A stretch of 38,022 nucleotides of DNA from Bacteroidota bacterium (GTDB lineage: Bacteria > Bacteroidota > Ignavibacteria > SZUA-365 > JAADGX01): positions 1 to 38,022 of the forward strand of contig JALUUP010000326.1 of the NCBI GenBank assembly GCA_027021285.1, in the 5' to 3' direction. The position numbers and the translations under genes are program-made. The notes below the pieces were generated by a model that worked only from the letters and a program-made list of their open reading frames with translations, did not search any database and had not been told where the DNA came from. Shown here one piece after another: positions 22,409-31,793 of the stretch. Within the stretch, counting starts at the first letter, position 1, and every line of letters begins with the position of its first letter.

Positions 22409-24196
22409 CTACGCCGCGCGGAGCTCCTGGTCCTTGTACTGGAGCTGGTACAGGCGGTAATAAATTCCTTTCCTCCGCAACAGTTCCTTGTGCGTCCCCT
22501 CTTCCCGGATTTTACCCTTGTGAAGAACGATGATCTTGTCCGCGTTCTGAATGGTGGACAAGCGGTGCGCGATGACAATCGACGTCCGGCCTTTCAGCAA
22601 TTCCTCAATAGCGCGCTGAATCATCTGTTCGGTCTCTGTGTCGATATTAGCGGTCGCTTCATCGAGGATGAGTATTTCAGGATTGAAGGCAAGAGCGCGG
22701 GCGAATGAAAGAAGTTGTTTCTGCCCCACGGACAGCTTTGCGCCGCGTTCTTTCACCTCTGCATCATACCCTTCTTCCAGTTGTTCGATAAACCGATTCG
22801 CACCTACGACGCGGGCGGCCTTGCGCACTTCTTCCTCGCTGATCTCCATATTCCCGAGACGGATGTTTTCGGCGATTGTTCCGGAGAAGAGAAAGACGTC
22901 TTGCATCACGACGCCGATATGTCGTCGCAAAAGAGAAATGGGAATATCCTTGATGTCGGTTCCGCCTATCAGGATTCGTCCACGGTCGAAATCATAAAAC
23001 CGGGTAAGAAGACTGATGATCGTGGTCTTTCCCGCGCCGGTCGCTCCAACAATCGCCACTGTCGAACCGTGAGGAATCGTCATGGAAATATCCCTGAGAA
23101 CATCCTCACCCTGCTTATATCCAAACGATAGATTCTCAAAGACGACATCACCACGGAACATCCGAGCATCTTCCCGTGCACCCCTGTCCGGAATAATTGT
23201 ATTGTCGTCAAGGAGCTGGAATATCCTTTCGGAGGAGGCCATGGCGGACTGCATGATGTTGTACTTCTCGGAAAGGTCGCGGATAGGGCGAAAGAACATT
23301 TCCGTGTATTGGATGAAAGAGATCAAGATACCCAGGGTCATCGCACCCTGGACGATTTGCCCTCCCCCGTACCAAACGATGAGAGCAATGGAAACCGCAC
23401 TGAACAACTCGACGGAGGGATAAAAAATCGCGTAGTAAAAAATCGACCGGATGTGCGCATCCGCATGATGACGGTTAATCTTTCGGTACCGCTGGAATTC
23501 CCGGCGCTCCCGGCCCATAAGCTGGACGGTCAGAATGCCGCTGATCCGTTCTTGCAGGAAAGCGTTCAATCGTGCAACCTGTTTGCGAACGTCCCGGTAA
23601 GCTTCACGGACTTTTTTCCGAAACAGGAAGGTCCCATACACGAGGAACGGCAGTATGCTCAGTGTTACCAGCGCCAAGGGCCAACTGATGAAAAACATGA
23701 AAACGATGATCCAGGTCAGGACAAAAACATCAGCGAACACCGTCACCAGCCCCGACGAAAACATCTCATTGAGAACTTCCACGTCGCTCGTAACACGGGT
23801 AATCAACCGGCCGATCGGATTTTTATCAAAGAACGAAAGCGCGAGGTGTTGCAGCTTGTCGAACACTTGCATCCGCATGTCGTAAACGATATGCTGGCCG
23901 ATCCACTGCGTATAGTACATGGCGAAATAATGAATCCCGGATTGCACCAGCAGCGTCAGCACGATGAGACCGGCGATCATGAGCAATCCGTGATAATCAC
24001 CCGTCGAAATGTATTCGTCCACCGCCACCTTGGTGAGGTACGGGCGTACGGGGCCCAGGGACGATATGGCAACCGTCAGGAAAATCGCGCCGGCCACCTG
24101 CCACCGATACGGTCGGACGTACGCCAGCAAGCGTTTCATCAACTTACTGTCGTAGGCTTTTCCTAGTATTTCATCGTCTTGGTAGGCTTCCAACAA
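22409..24196 (-). CDS. ABC exporter, fused membrane and ATPase domains (MsbA/MDR type)
   Basis: A 595-residue half-transporter acting as a homodimer or heterodimer in the inner membrane. The membrane domain (about 25-330) starts RLLAYVRPYRWQVAGAIFL and has the expected six helices with the DEYISTG and DKNPIGRLITRV signatures. The ATPase has Walker A GATGAGKTT (about 381-389), Q-loop VMQDVFLF, signature LSVGQKQLLSFARAL, Walker B EILILDEATANID and switch His in VIAHRLST, all intact. The start is a TTG at 24196 with AAGGA about 5 bases upstream. Lipid or drug export is possible, but the substrate is not readable. It is a single gene, divergent from the channel gene. Confidence 0.93.
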   Translation of the reverse strand: MLEAYQDDEILGKAYDSKLMKRLLAYVRPYRWQVAGAIFLTVAISSLGPVRPYLTKVAVDEYISTGDYHGLLMIAGLIVLTLLVQSGIHYFAMYYTQWIGQHIVYDMRMQVFDKLQHLALSFFDKNPIGRLITRVTSDVEVLNEMFSSGLVTVFADVFVLTWIIVFMFFISWPLALVTLSILPFLVYGTFLFRKKVREAYRDVRKQVARLNAFLQERISGILTVQLMGRERREFQRYRKINRHHADAHIRSIFYYAIFYPSVELFSAVSIALIVWYGGGQIVQGAMTLGILISFIQYTEMFFRPIRDLSEKYNIMQSAMASSERIFQLLDDNTIIPDRGAREDARMFRGDVVFENLSFGYKQGEDVLRDISMTIPHGSTVAIVGATGAGKTTIISLLTRFYDFDRGRILIGGTDIKDIPISLLRRHIGVVMQDVFLFSGTIAENIRLGNMEISEEEVRKAARVVGANRFIEQLEEGYDAEVKERGAKLSVGQKQLLSFARALAFNPEILILDEATANIDTETEQMIQRAIEELLKGRTSIVIAHRLSTIQNADKIIVLHKGKIREEGTHKELLRRKGIYYRLYQLQYKDQELRAA

Positions 24197-24269
24197 CTAT
24201 TCCTTTTCTGTCGCAACATTCCAAGTAATCTAACACATAAAGTATCTTCCTTACAAAGAGTCATGTTTC

Positions 24270-24288
24270 GTACTTTACAGGGAAGTAC
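24270..24288. repeat. Short inverted repeat in the ABC exporter/channel divergent region
   Basis: GTACTT (24270-24275) and AAGTAC (24283-24288) form a 6 bp dyad with a 7-base centre and lie in the 127-base region between the divergent exporter and channel genes. No T-run follows, so an operator or a small 5' hairpin upstream of the channel gene is possible. The rest of the region shows no strong promoter hexamers. Confidence 0.25.
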
Positions 24289-24323
24289 CGCGCTTCTCTC
24301 TTCAATCACGGGGACCAAAAGGT

Positions 24324-26357
24324 ATGTCGAAGTTTTCGTTGAAATCCTACACTCAGAGGAAAATCGATTACTTGCATTACAGGATCGACCAATATTTCAG
24401 TTCCCGGTTCGCGCTCCAGCTTTTCATCGCCTTCCTTCTCGTGCTGGCAGCGCTTGGAATATTTTACATCATCGCCTTGTTCCTTAACGTCGATCCTGGC
24501 GGACAATTATCGTTATTGTGGTGGGTTTCAAACCACTTGCTCGATTCATACTGGGAGGAGGCGGGCGTTGTCGAGCAGGTACTCGCCACGTTGTTGACCT
24601 TGTTCAACTTTCTGGTTTTTGCCACTGTCATCGGCTTGGTGGCGTCCAAGGTGCAGCTTCGACTCGAGTCGATGAAGTATGGAGTCTCCACCATCTACGA
24701 ACGAAATCATATCGTTATCATCGGCTGGAGCGCAAAGGTCTTTTCGATCATCAGCGAATTACAGCAAGGCCTGGAACACGAGCATCCGGTTTTCGCCGTC
24801 CTTACTCGACACGATCCGGAGGAAACCGAGAAAGCCTTGAAGCGTAAATTCAAACCTTACCGTCGAAATAGACGACGGCAACCGTTACCTCACGTAAAAT
24901 GGATCGTCCGCCAGGGCTCACCCACATCCATCGACGACCTCGAAATGCTTTCTCTGCACGAAGCGCGGGCCATCATCGTTCTTCATCCCGATGAGTCCGG
25001 ATTCAGCGGCGACAGCCAGGTCATCAAAACAGTCATGGCCGTGCGGAACGTCCTTTCGGGATATGACGATCATTCGGTGAAGACCCTCATCGCGGAAATC
25101 GATTCGCTCGCCTTGAAACCCCAAGTCGAAGCAGCCGCGGTCGATCTTCCCATAAATATTATTCAGTCGTCCGATCTCCTGGGAAAAATCATACTCCAGG
25201 CCGCCCGTCAGAAGAACCTGGTTGATGTGTACAATGAATTGCTCACACACGAAGGGAATGAATTCTACCATGTCCCGGTGGAAGATGGGTCGCCGCTTAT
25301 CGGTAAACCCTGGGCCGACATCGTTTCCGCATTTCCGCGGGCTATCCCGATCGGCATACGTAAAACCGGGAAATCGACCGACTGGACTTCCCCAAACGGG
25401 TTGAAACTTCTCCCCCACGTCCAGCCGGATTTCGTTCTGACTCCTGGAAACGCCCTCGTCGTCATCGCACCCGATGCAACGGCAGCCGGCGAAATAACGA
25501 AACCGCGACCGGTGAATGATGCGCTCCGCAAGCCTGATGTCGAAACCGAGGACTCAATGAGCCAACGGGTGTCTTCGCTCCTGGTGCTTGGATACAACGA
25601 GAAAGCCATTCCTATGCTTCAAGAGTTCGCTGGATATGCCCAGGATATCGACAAGAAGTTTTTTGCAACGCTGGTCAGCCCGTTTCTACCTTCGAACATC
25701 GAGCGCATGCTTTCCACCTCTGCTCCTGGAAGAGAGGCGATTTCCAGCCATCTCGATCTTACCTATCGACGCGAAGAGTACATGCTGCCGGAATTTATTG
25801 ACTCGCTCGATGTGGATCGATTTGATGCAGTCGTCGTCCTTGGCGAGCATGGTCCTGGCGCCACCACCGAGGAAGCGGACACCAGGGTGATTATGACGCT
25901 TCTCCTCCTCCGCCATGCCCGCCAGGCCTCCGCCGGAACAGGAAAAGCCGCACATACTCACCAGCAGATCGTGTACGAGATTCTGGATCCCGCAAACAAG
26001 GAGTTGGCATTGACGTCCGAATATGCCGAGGACGTTATAATCAGCAACAACGTTATCAGCAATCTCATCGCCCAAATCTGCCGCGATCCACTGATCTCGG
26101 AAATTATCGAAGACCTTCTGAATCGTGAAGGCGCTGAAATATATCTGAAACCTGCTTCCCTGTACAGAAATGGCAATGAACTGACGTTCGAGGCTATTCT
26201 GAACGCTTCTCTCCATCGAAACGAAACCGCTATTGGTTTGGCTTACTCACGGGATATCACTCCCGGTCGACATATCATCATCAATCCTCCCAAGGGTTTC
26301 GGTATCCAAATCGACCATGAGACGCACGTCATTGTACTGGCGGAAACGGAATTGTAA
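24324..26357 (+). CDS. CASTOR/POLLUX-like ion channel with RCK (TrkA-N) domains
   Basis: A 677-residue membrane protein. Two helices (about 32-57 and 88-112) flank a re-entrant pore-like loop (LWWVSNHLLDSYWEEAG). They are followed by VIGLVASKVQLRLESMKYG and then NHIVIIGWSAKVFSIISEL, the Rossmann start of the first RCK domain. This order matches the CASTOR/POLLUX/DMI1 group of tetrameric cation channels. A second RCK-type Rossmann begins SSLLVLGYNEKAIPML near 410. The TVGYG filter of classical K+ channels is absent, as expected for this group, and the DPG-like filter of many homologues is here DSY. Selectivity is unknown. The start is an ATG with AAAGG closely upstream. Confidence 0.82.
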   Translation: MSKFSLKSYTQRKIDYLHYRIDQYFSSRFALQLFIAFLLVLAALGIFYIIALFLNVDPGGQLSLLWWVSNHLLDSYWEEAGVVEQVLATLLTLFNFLVFATVIGLVASKVQLRLESMKYGVSTIYERNHIVIIGWSAKVFSIISELQQGLEHEHPVFAVLTRHDPEETEKALKRKFKPYRRNRRRQPLPHVKWIVRQGSPTSIDDLEMLSLHEARAIIVLHPDESGFSGDSQVIKTVMAVRNVLSGYDDHSVKTLIAEIDSLALKPQVEAAAVDLPINIIQSSDLLGKIILQAARQKNLVDVYNELLTHEGNEFYHVPVEDGSPLIGKPWADIVSAFPRAIPIGIRKTGKSTDWTSPNGLKLLPHVQPDFVLTPGNALVVIAPDATAAGEITKPRPVNDALRKPDVETEDSMSQRVSSLLVLGYNEKAIPMLQEFAGYAQDIDKKFFATLVSPFLPSNIERMLSTSAPGREAISSHLDLTYRREEYMLPEFIDSLDVDRFDAVVVLGEHGPGATTEEADTRVIMTLLLLRHARQASAGTGKAAHTHQQIVYEILDPANKELALTSEYAEDVIISNNVISNLIAQICRDPLISEIIEDLLNREGAEIYLKPASLYRNGNELTFEAILNASLHRNETAIGLAYSRDITPGRHIIINPPKGFGIQIDHETHVIVLAETEL

Positions 26358-26368
26358 GGCGGCTATCA

Positions 26369-26413
26369 TTGCAAATACTATGGTAATGTCCTACATTAAA
26401 TGAATATATTTTG
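26369..26413 (+). promoter_or_regulatory. Possible promoter for the acyl-CoA dehydrogenase gene
   Basis: TTGCAA (26369-26374) and TACATT (26392-26397) are 17 bases apart. Slightly downstream, TATATTTTG (26405-26413) resembles the Bacteroidota -7 element TAnnTTTG with one extra base. Both are weak and only one could be used. The gap between genes is 79 bases. Confidence 0.25.
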
Positions 26414-26436
26414 TTCGTTGACAACAGGGATTATTC

Positions 26437-27609
26437 ATGGCTTTACAGTTCATCGGAGTAGATTATTATAACATCGAGAGCCTTCTCAGCGAAGAAGAAC
26501 GTATGGCCAGAGATGTCGTCCGTCGTTTTGTGGAAGAAAAGGTCCTCCCGATTATCGAAGATCACTACATGGCGGGCACGTTTCCGGACGAGCTTATCCC
26601 CCACATCGCCGGGCTGGGAGTCCTCGGCGCCACGCTTCCGGAGAAATACGGATGCGCGGGCGCCAACAACATCGTGTACGGCCTCATGAACCAGGAACTC
26701 GAGCGCGGCGACAGCGGCGTGCGCAGTTTCGCCTCCGTCCAGAGCGGATTGGTCATGTACCCCATATTCAAGTACGGCAGCGAAGAGCAACGCTTGAAGT
26801 GGCTCCCGGTTCTCGCCACGGGAGAGAAGATCGGGTGCTTTGGATTAACGGAACCGGACCATGGCTCCGACCCGGGCAGTATGGTGACAAAAGCGGTCGA
26901 AACCGACAACGGCTACGTCCTCAACGGCGCCAAGATGTGGATCACGAATGGATCCGTGGCAGACGTGGCTGTGGTCTGGGCCAAACTCAACGGCGTCGTT
27001 CGTGGTTTTCTCGTCGAGAAAGGCACGCCGGGATACACGACGACCGACATGAAAGGAAAACACTCTCTCCGCGCTTCCGTCACAAGCGAGCTCATCTTCA
27101 ACGACTGCGAAATTCCGAAGGAGAACATACTACCAAATATCACCGGTCTGCGGGGACCCCTGAGCTGCCTCACGCAAGCACGGTATGGCATCGCCTGGGG
27201 CGCCATCGGCAGCGCTATGGCCTGCTACGACGCCGCCCTGAACTACGCCAAGACACGAATACAGTTCGGCAAACCGATTGCTTCGTTCCAGCTCGTACAA
27301 CAGAAACTCGTACGCATGCTGACCGAAATCACCAAGGCGCAGCTTCTCGTCCTCCAGTTGGGACGCCTTAAGGACGCGGGAACGATGAGATTCACGCAGG
27401 TGTCCCTGGCAAAGCGCAACAACGTCGCCATGGCGCTCGAATGCGCGCGCACAGCCCGCACTATTCTCGGGGCGAATGGGATCACCAGCGAGTATCCCGT
27501 CATGCGACACATGGCGAACCTTGAATCGGTGTACACGTACGAGGGAACGCACGACATTCATACTCTTATCATCGGCGCAGATATAACCGGCATCGAGGCC
27601 TACGTATAA
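26437..27609 (+). CDS. Acyl-CoA dehydrogenase, glutaryl-CoA dehydrogenase type
   Basis: A 390-residue FAD enzyme. The FAD-binding motif is GLTEPDHGSDPGSM, followed by KMWITNGSVADV, and the RGPLSCLTQARYGIAWG segment is typical of glutaryl-CoA dehydrogenases. The catalytic base is Glu369 in YTYEGTHDIHTLIIG, the position and context used by GCDH. Such enzymes oxidise and decarboxylate glutaryl-CoA to crotonyl-CoA in lysine/tryptophan or aromatic breakdown and pass electrons to ETF. Neighbours (guaB, channel) give no pathway support, so a different acyl-CoA substrate is possible. It is likely transcribed separately. Confidence 0.88.
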   Translation: MALQFIGVDYYNIESLLSEEERMARDVVRRFVEEKVLPIIEDHYMAGTFPDELIPHIAGLGVLGATLPEKYGCAGANNIVYGLMNQELERGDSGVRSFASVQSGLVMYPIFKYGSEEQRLKWLPVLATGEKIGCFGLTEPDHGSDPGSMVTKAVETDNGYVLNGAKMWITNGSVADVAVVWAKLNGVVRGFLVEKGTPGYTTTDMKGKHSLRASVTSELIFNDCEIPKENILPNITGLRGPLSCLTQARYGIAWGAIGSAMACYDAALNYAKTRIQFGKPIASFQLVQQKLVRMLTEITKAQLLVLQLGRLKDAGTMRFTQVSLAKRNNVAMALECARTARTILGANGITSEYPVMRHMANLESVYTYEGTHDIHTLIIGADITGIEAYV

Positions 27610-27640
27610 CGATTCAATACCAAGACTTAAAAGTACATCC

Positions 27641-29125
27641 ATGTCCGAGCAACCAAAGATTATTGACAAGGGAATAACATTCGACGACATCTTGCTCTTG
27701 CCCCGCAAGTCATCCGTTCTCCCGCGGGACGTCGACGTCTCAACGTATTTGACAGCTCAAATCAAGCTGAACATCCCGATTCTCAGCGCAGCCATGGACA
27801 CGGTGACGGAATCCGAGATGGCCATCGCCATGGCGCGGGAAGGCGGTCTGGGCGTGCTGCACAAGAACATGAGCATCGCGCGGCAAGCGGAAGAAGCGGA
27901 CAAGGTAAAACGAAGCGAGTCCGGGATGATCGTCAATCCCATTACGATGGGACCGAACAATACGGTGGCCGAAGCTCTCGGTGTCATGGCAAAGTACCAT
28001 ATCTCCGGTATTCCCATCGTGGATAAAGCAAACACGCTCCTCGGCATCCTGACCAACCGGGACCTCCGCTTCGAACCGAACAAAGAGATGCTGGTCCAGG
28101 ACATCATGACCAAGGAGAACCTTATCACTGCGCCCGTGGGAACAACGTTGGAAACGGCGGAGGAAATATTGCAACGCCACCGTATCGAGAAACTCCCCGT
28201 GGTCGATAAGAATCGAAAGCTCCTCGGCCTCTTGACCTTCAAGGACATCATGAAAAAGAAGAAGTACCCGAATGCTTCCAAGGATGAATTCGGAAGGCTT
28301 CGGGTTGGAGCAGCCGTGGGTATCGCCGCCGACACACTCGATCGTGTGAGCGCCCTCGTCGATGCTCACGTGGATGTTCTCGTCATCGATACCGCACACG
28401 GTCATACCAGGAACGTGCTTCACCTCGTATCGGATATTACATCGCGCTTTCCGAACCTCCAGGTCATCGCAGGCAACGTCGGCACTGCCGAAGCGACGGA
28501 AGACCTGATAAAAGCGGGAGCAAATGGAATCAAGGTCGGTATCGGCCCCGGGTCAATCTGCACAACGCGGGTGGTGGCCGGAGTGGGAGTTCCACAAATA
28601 ACCGCCATCATGAACTGCGCCAAGGTTGCGCGGAAGTACGATATCCCGTTGATAGCCGACGGCGGGATAAAGCAGACGGGCGACATTCCAAAGGCCCTTG
28701 CCGCGGGCGCCGACACCGTGATGATCGGCGGATTGTTCGCGGGCATGGAAGAGAGTCCGGGCGAAACCATCCTTTACGAAGGACGCAGTTTCAAGATGTA
28801 CCGCGGCATGGGCTCCATCAGCGCCATGAAGGAAGGAAGCAAGGACCGCTATTACCAGGACATGGAAGAAGATATCCAGAAACTCGTTCCGGAAGGTATC
28901 GAGGGAAGGGTGCCGTATCGCGGGCCGGTCGGTTCCATGATCTACCAAATGGTCGGCGGGCTCCGGGCAGCCATGGGTTACTGCGGCGTGAAAAATATCG
29001 AAGAGCTGAAAACCCAAACACAATTTATTCGTATTACCTCCGCCGGGCTGCGGGAAAGCCATCCCCACGATATCCAGATAACGAAAGAAGCTCCGAATTA
29101 CCAGGTAAACACTTCCAACAAGTGA
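27641..29125 (+). CDS. guaB: Inosine-5'-monophosphate dehydrogenase
   Basis: Oxidises IMP to XMP with NAD, the committed step to GMP. At 494 residues it has the normal length. The (beta/alpha)8 barrel is interrupted by a CBS pair (about 95-210: TVAEALGVMAKYHISGIPIVD, TLETAEEILQRHRIEKLPVVD). The catalytic loop is GPGSICTTRVVAGVG with Cys307; AHGHTRNVL, ADGGIKQTGDIPKALAAGA and GSISAMKEGSKDRY complete the active site. It follows the acyl-CoA dehydrogenase gene by 31 bases. The 122-base gap after it (29126-29247) contains a small ATGAAT/ATTCAT dyad at 29219-29231 and no clear terminator. Confidence 0.97.
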   Translation: MSEQPKIIDKGITFDDILLLPRKSSVLPRDVDVSTYLTAQIKLNIPILSAAMDTVTESEMAIAMAREGGLGVLHKNMSIARQAEEADKVKRSESGMIVNPITMGPNNTVAEALGVMAKYHISGIPIVDKANTLLGILTNRDLRFEPNKEMLVQDIMTKENLITAPVGTTLETAEEILQRHRIEKLPVVDKNRKLLGLLTFKDIMKKKKYPNASKDEFGRLRVGAAVGIAADTLDRVSALVDAHVDVLVIDTAHGHTRNVLHLVSDITSRFPNLQVIAGNVGTAEATEDLIKAGANGIKVGIGPGSICTTRVVAGVGVPQITAIMNCAKVARKYDIPLIADGGIKQTGDIPKALAAGADTVMIGGLFAGMEESPGETILYEGRSFKMYRGMGSISAMKEGSKDRYYQDMEEDIQKLVPEGIEGRVPYRGPVGSMIYQMVGGLRAAMGYCGVKNIEELKTQTQFIRITSAGLRESHPHDIQITKEAPNYQVNTSNK

Positions 29126-29247
29126 CGCCGGACAAATCCCGCTTCGTATCCCGATGACGCCGTTCGGACGAAGTACACTCGACAAGATCGTAAAGCCTGG
29201 TTTAACCATTCCCGCCTCATGAATCATTCATTTGGATAGTAGAAGCC

Positions 29248-30321
29248 ATGCCTGACAATCTCCTGGACGGCCTCAGGAAGTCTTTCCCATCGTTGAAGAT
29301 CGACGCAATGGTTATTACCCACCCGCCGCACATCCGGTTGTTCACGGGATTCTCCGGGTCAAACGCGTTGCTCGCGGTAACACGAACAAAGGGCCTGCTT
29401 CTCACCGACCCCCGCTACGAGCTCCAAGTGCAACGCGAAGTGCGGAACGTACAGGCACTGGTAGTACACGATGGGAATTTCCTGGAATTACTCAAAAAGA
29501 AAGCCTGGTTCAAGGCTTGTCGCTCCATCGGTTTTGACCGTGATCGCACGAGCTATCACACGGCCGCATTGTTGAAAAGAATCGTGAAACCGGCGCGAGT
29601 GAAGCCGTTGAGCCGCGTGTGCGAACCCCTGGCCGAACGGAAAAATCAATCCGCCGCCAAGGCGTTGACCAAGGCCGCCGCGATTGCGGACCGGGTATTT
29701 CAGCGACTCCTGTCGGTTATTTCTCCGGGAATGACGGAGCGTGAAATCGCAGCGGAGATATCGTATTTTCTCCGGCAGGAAGGTGCGGACAGCGATGCGT
29801 TCGAACCTATTGTCGTATCCGGTCCCAACAGCGCACTCGTTCATGGAACGCCGTCGAACAGGAAGCTGCGTCCAGGTGACGCGGTACTTTTAGATTTCGG
29901 CGCACGGTATCGCGGGTATCACAGCGATATAAGCCGTACGGTTTTCATGGGAGCCGTCAAACCGAAACTGCGAGCTGTCTACGACGCCGTCCTTGAATCC
30001 CAGGAAACAGCTATTGCCTCTGTTGCCCCCGGAGTTCGCGCCCGGACCGTGTATGATCTCGCGTATGGCGTCCTGAAACGTTACGGCTTCGCCGACTATT
30101 TCAACCACGGACTCGGCCACGGCCTGGGCCTGGAAGTTCACGAATCCCCTCGCATATCGCGTGATACGACGGATATACTGGATGAGGGAATGGTGTTCAC
30201 CATCGAACCGGGAGTGTACATCCCACGAATCGGGGGAGTGAGAATTGAAGACGATATCCTCGTGACGGCAAAGGGAAACAACGTGCTCACGAAATCCCCC
30301 AAATCGCTTATTGTCCTCTGA
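29248..30321 (+). CDS. M24 family Xaa-Pro peptidase
   Basis: A 357-residue cytoplasmic metallopeptidase of the aminopeptidase P/prolidase group, removing residues next to proline. The N-terminal creatinase-like domain (PPHIRLFTGFSGSNALL) precedes the pita-bread catalytic domain. Metal ligands are visible in LLDFGARYRGYHSDISRTV (two Asp), GLGHGLGLEVHESP (His), and VFTIEPGVYIP and GGVRIEDDILV (two Glu). The size suits the short YqhT/PepQ-like subgroup better than the longer eukaryotic-type aminopeptidase P. The glycosyltransferase gene starts 9 bases after its stop. Confidence 0.93.
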   Translation: MPDNLLDGLRKSFPSLKIDAMVITHPPHIRLFTGFSGSNALLAVTRTKGLLLTDPRYELQVQREVRNVQALVVHDGNFLELLKKKAWFKACRSIGFDRDRTSYHTAALLKRIVKPARVKPLSRVCEPLAERKNQSAAKALTKAAAIADRVFQRLLSVISPGMTEREIAAEISYFLRQEGADSDAFEPIVVSGPNSALVHGTPSNRKLRPGDAVLLDFGARYRGYHSDISRTVFMGAVKPKLRAVYDAVLESQETAIASVAPGVRARTVYDLAYGVLKRYGFADYFNHGLGHGLGLEVHESPRISRDTTDILDEGMVFTIEPGVYIPRIGGVRIEDDILVTAKGNNVLTKSPKSLIVL

Positions 30322-30330
30322 CACGTTACA

Positions 30331-31683
30331 TTGCGGAACGTGCTCGTCATAGCGTATTACTTCCCTCCTCTCGGCTTGAGCGGAGTCCAGCGAACATTGA
30401 AATTCGTCAAGTATCTCCCCTCCTTCGGGTGGAAACCGACCGTACTCACGGTCGAGCCGCGCGCGTATTTCGCACATGATTCAACTCTTTTATACGACCT
30501 TGATTCCTCCGGAATTGAAATTATCCGTACCCCGTCCCTTGATCCGCTCCATGTCTTCCGGAAAAAAGGTACGGTGCCCATGCCAAACGAGGCGACCTAC
30601 AAGTTCCTGACGCTTCTGAACCAGGCGGTGTTCATCCCTGACAGCAAGGTAGGATGGAAGCGTTACGCCTTGCGGAAGGGAACGGAATTATTAAGCAACG
30701 GCTCGTTCCATGCGATGTTCGCAACCGCTCCTCCGTACACCGATCTTCTCATCGCCAGGGATTTGAAAAAACGATTCAACATTCCCATGGTGCTGGATTA
30801 CCGCGATGCGTGGCTCGCCAACCCGCTGCACCGCTATATTACTCCGTTTCACAGGGCAATACATCGACGCATGGAAGATTCGGTTCTGCGCGAAGCGGAC
30901 GCCGTCGTCACCATAAACCGCACCATCAAGGAGTTGATTCTCACCCGTTACCGGCACCTGACGTACAACGATATTACGATCATTCCCCAGGGATACGATG
31001 CGGACGACTTTGCCCATGTCACACCGAGGAGAAGTTCCAGGATGCGGATTACGTACTCGGGAACATTCTATCACAACCGTACTCCGCGCTACATGATCGA
31101 GGCCGTTCGACGTTTTCTGGACAAGGTTCCTGAAGCCGCCGATAAATCCGAGCTCTGCTTCGTCGGACAGTTCAGGGACGAAAACCTCTCGTTTCTGCGC
31201 AAGCATCGACTGGAGGAAAACGTGGTGGTCACAGGGTATCTTCCGCACACGGAAGCCGTGGCATACCTTGCCGGTTCCGATGTCTTATGGATGATGCTTG
31301 GCGGAGACAAGGGCGATGAAATGATCTCCACCGGCAAGTTGTTCGAATACCTCGGCGCCCGGAAACCGATCCTGGGCTGCGTCCCCCCGGGCGAAGCCCG
31401 AACGATCATCGAGGAATCCGGCGCCGGCTTCATCACCGATCCCACCGATGTCGATGAAATTGCGAAAACACTCGAACACCTGTTTTCACTATACCAACGC
31501 AACGCTTTGCCTCGACCCCGCGAGGATTTCGTGCAACAGTTCGAGCGAAAAACATTAACGGGACATCTCGCCTATGTACTGAGCACCTTGCTGTCTATCG
31601 GCGACGAAACAGGCGGCGCCGTGCAGAAAAAGTCACCCGCTGCATGGAATGACAAAAAAGAACCCGACGATGCCGAGATATAA
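30331..31683 (+). CDS. Glycosyltransferase, GT4-like GT-B fold
   Basis: A 450-residue protein with the N-terminal LVIAYYFPPLGLSGVQRTLKF loop typical of GT4 enzymes, PMVLDYRDAWLANPL, a VVTINRTIKELIL segment and the C-terminal sugar-nucleotide site around MISTGKLFEYLGARKPILGCVPPGEA (about 330-355). It probably transfers a sugar to a cell-surface glycan or lipid on the cytoplasmic face of the membrane. Donor and acceptor are unknown and no polysaccharide cluster is adjacent. The start is a TTG at 30331. The acidic/basic tail from about 430 looks disordered. Confidence 0.85.
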   Translation: MRNVLVIAYYFPPLGLSGVQRTLKFVKYLPSFGWKPTVLTVEPRAYFAHDSTLLYDLDSSGIEIIRTPSLDPLHVFRKKGTVPMPNEATYKFLTLLNQAVFIPDSKVGWKRYALRKGTELLSNGSFHAMFATAPPYTDLLIARDLKKRFNIPMVLDYRDAWLANPLHRYITPFHRAIHRRMEDSVLREADAVVTINRTIKELILTRYRHLTYNDITIIPQGYDADDFAHVTPRRSSRMRITYSGTFYHNRTPRYMIEAVRRFLDKVPEAADKSELCFVGQFRDENLSFLRKHRLEENVVVTGYLPHTEAVAYLAGSDVLWMMLGGDKGDEMISTGKLFEYLGARKPILGCVPPGEARTIIEESGAGFITDPTDVDEIAKTLEHLFSLYQRNALPRPREDFVQQFERKTLTGHLAYVLSTLLSIGDETGGAVQKKSPAAWNDKKEPDDAEI

Positions 31684-31793
31684 ATCGACTTCACGCGTAT
31701 TTTTGTCATGAGCCGACAGAAGTTTTTTCCCTGAAACTGAATCGTGTAACTTGGTAGCAGAAAAATGTAGCACAGGAAAGTCTTGAGTCAAGA

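Noticed and set aside
29219..29231. ATGAAT/ATTCAT dyad before the Xaa-Pro peptidase gene
   Set aside because: It is short and AT-rich with no promoter element beside it, and is likely chance.
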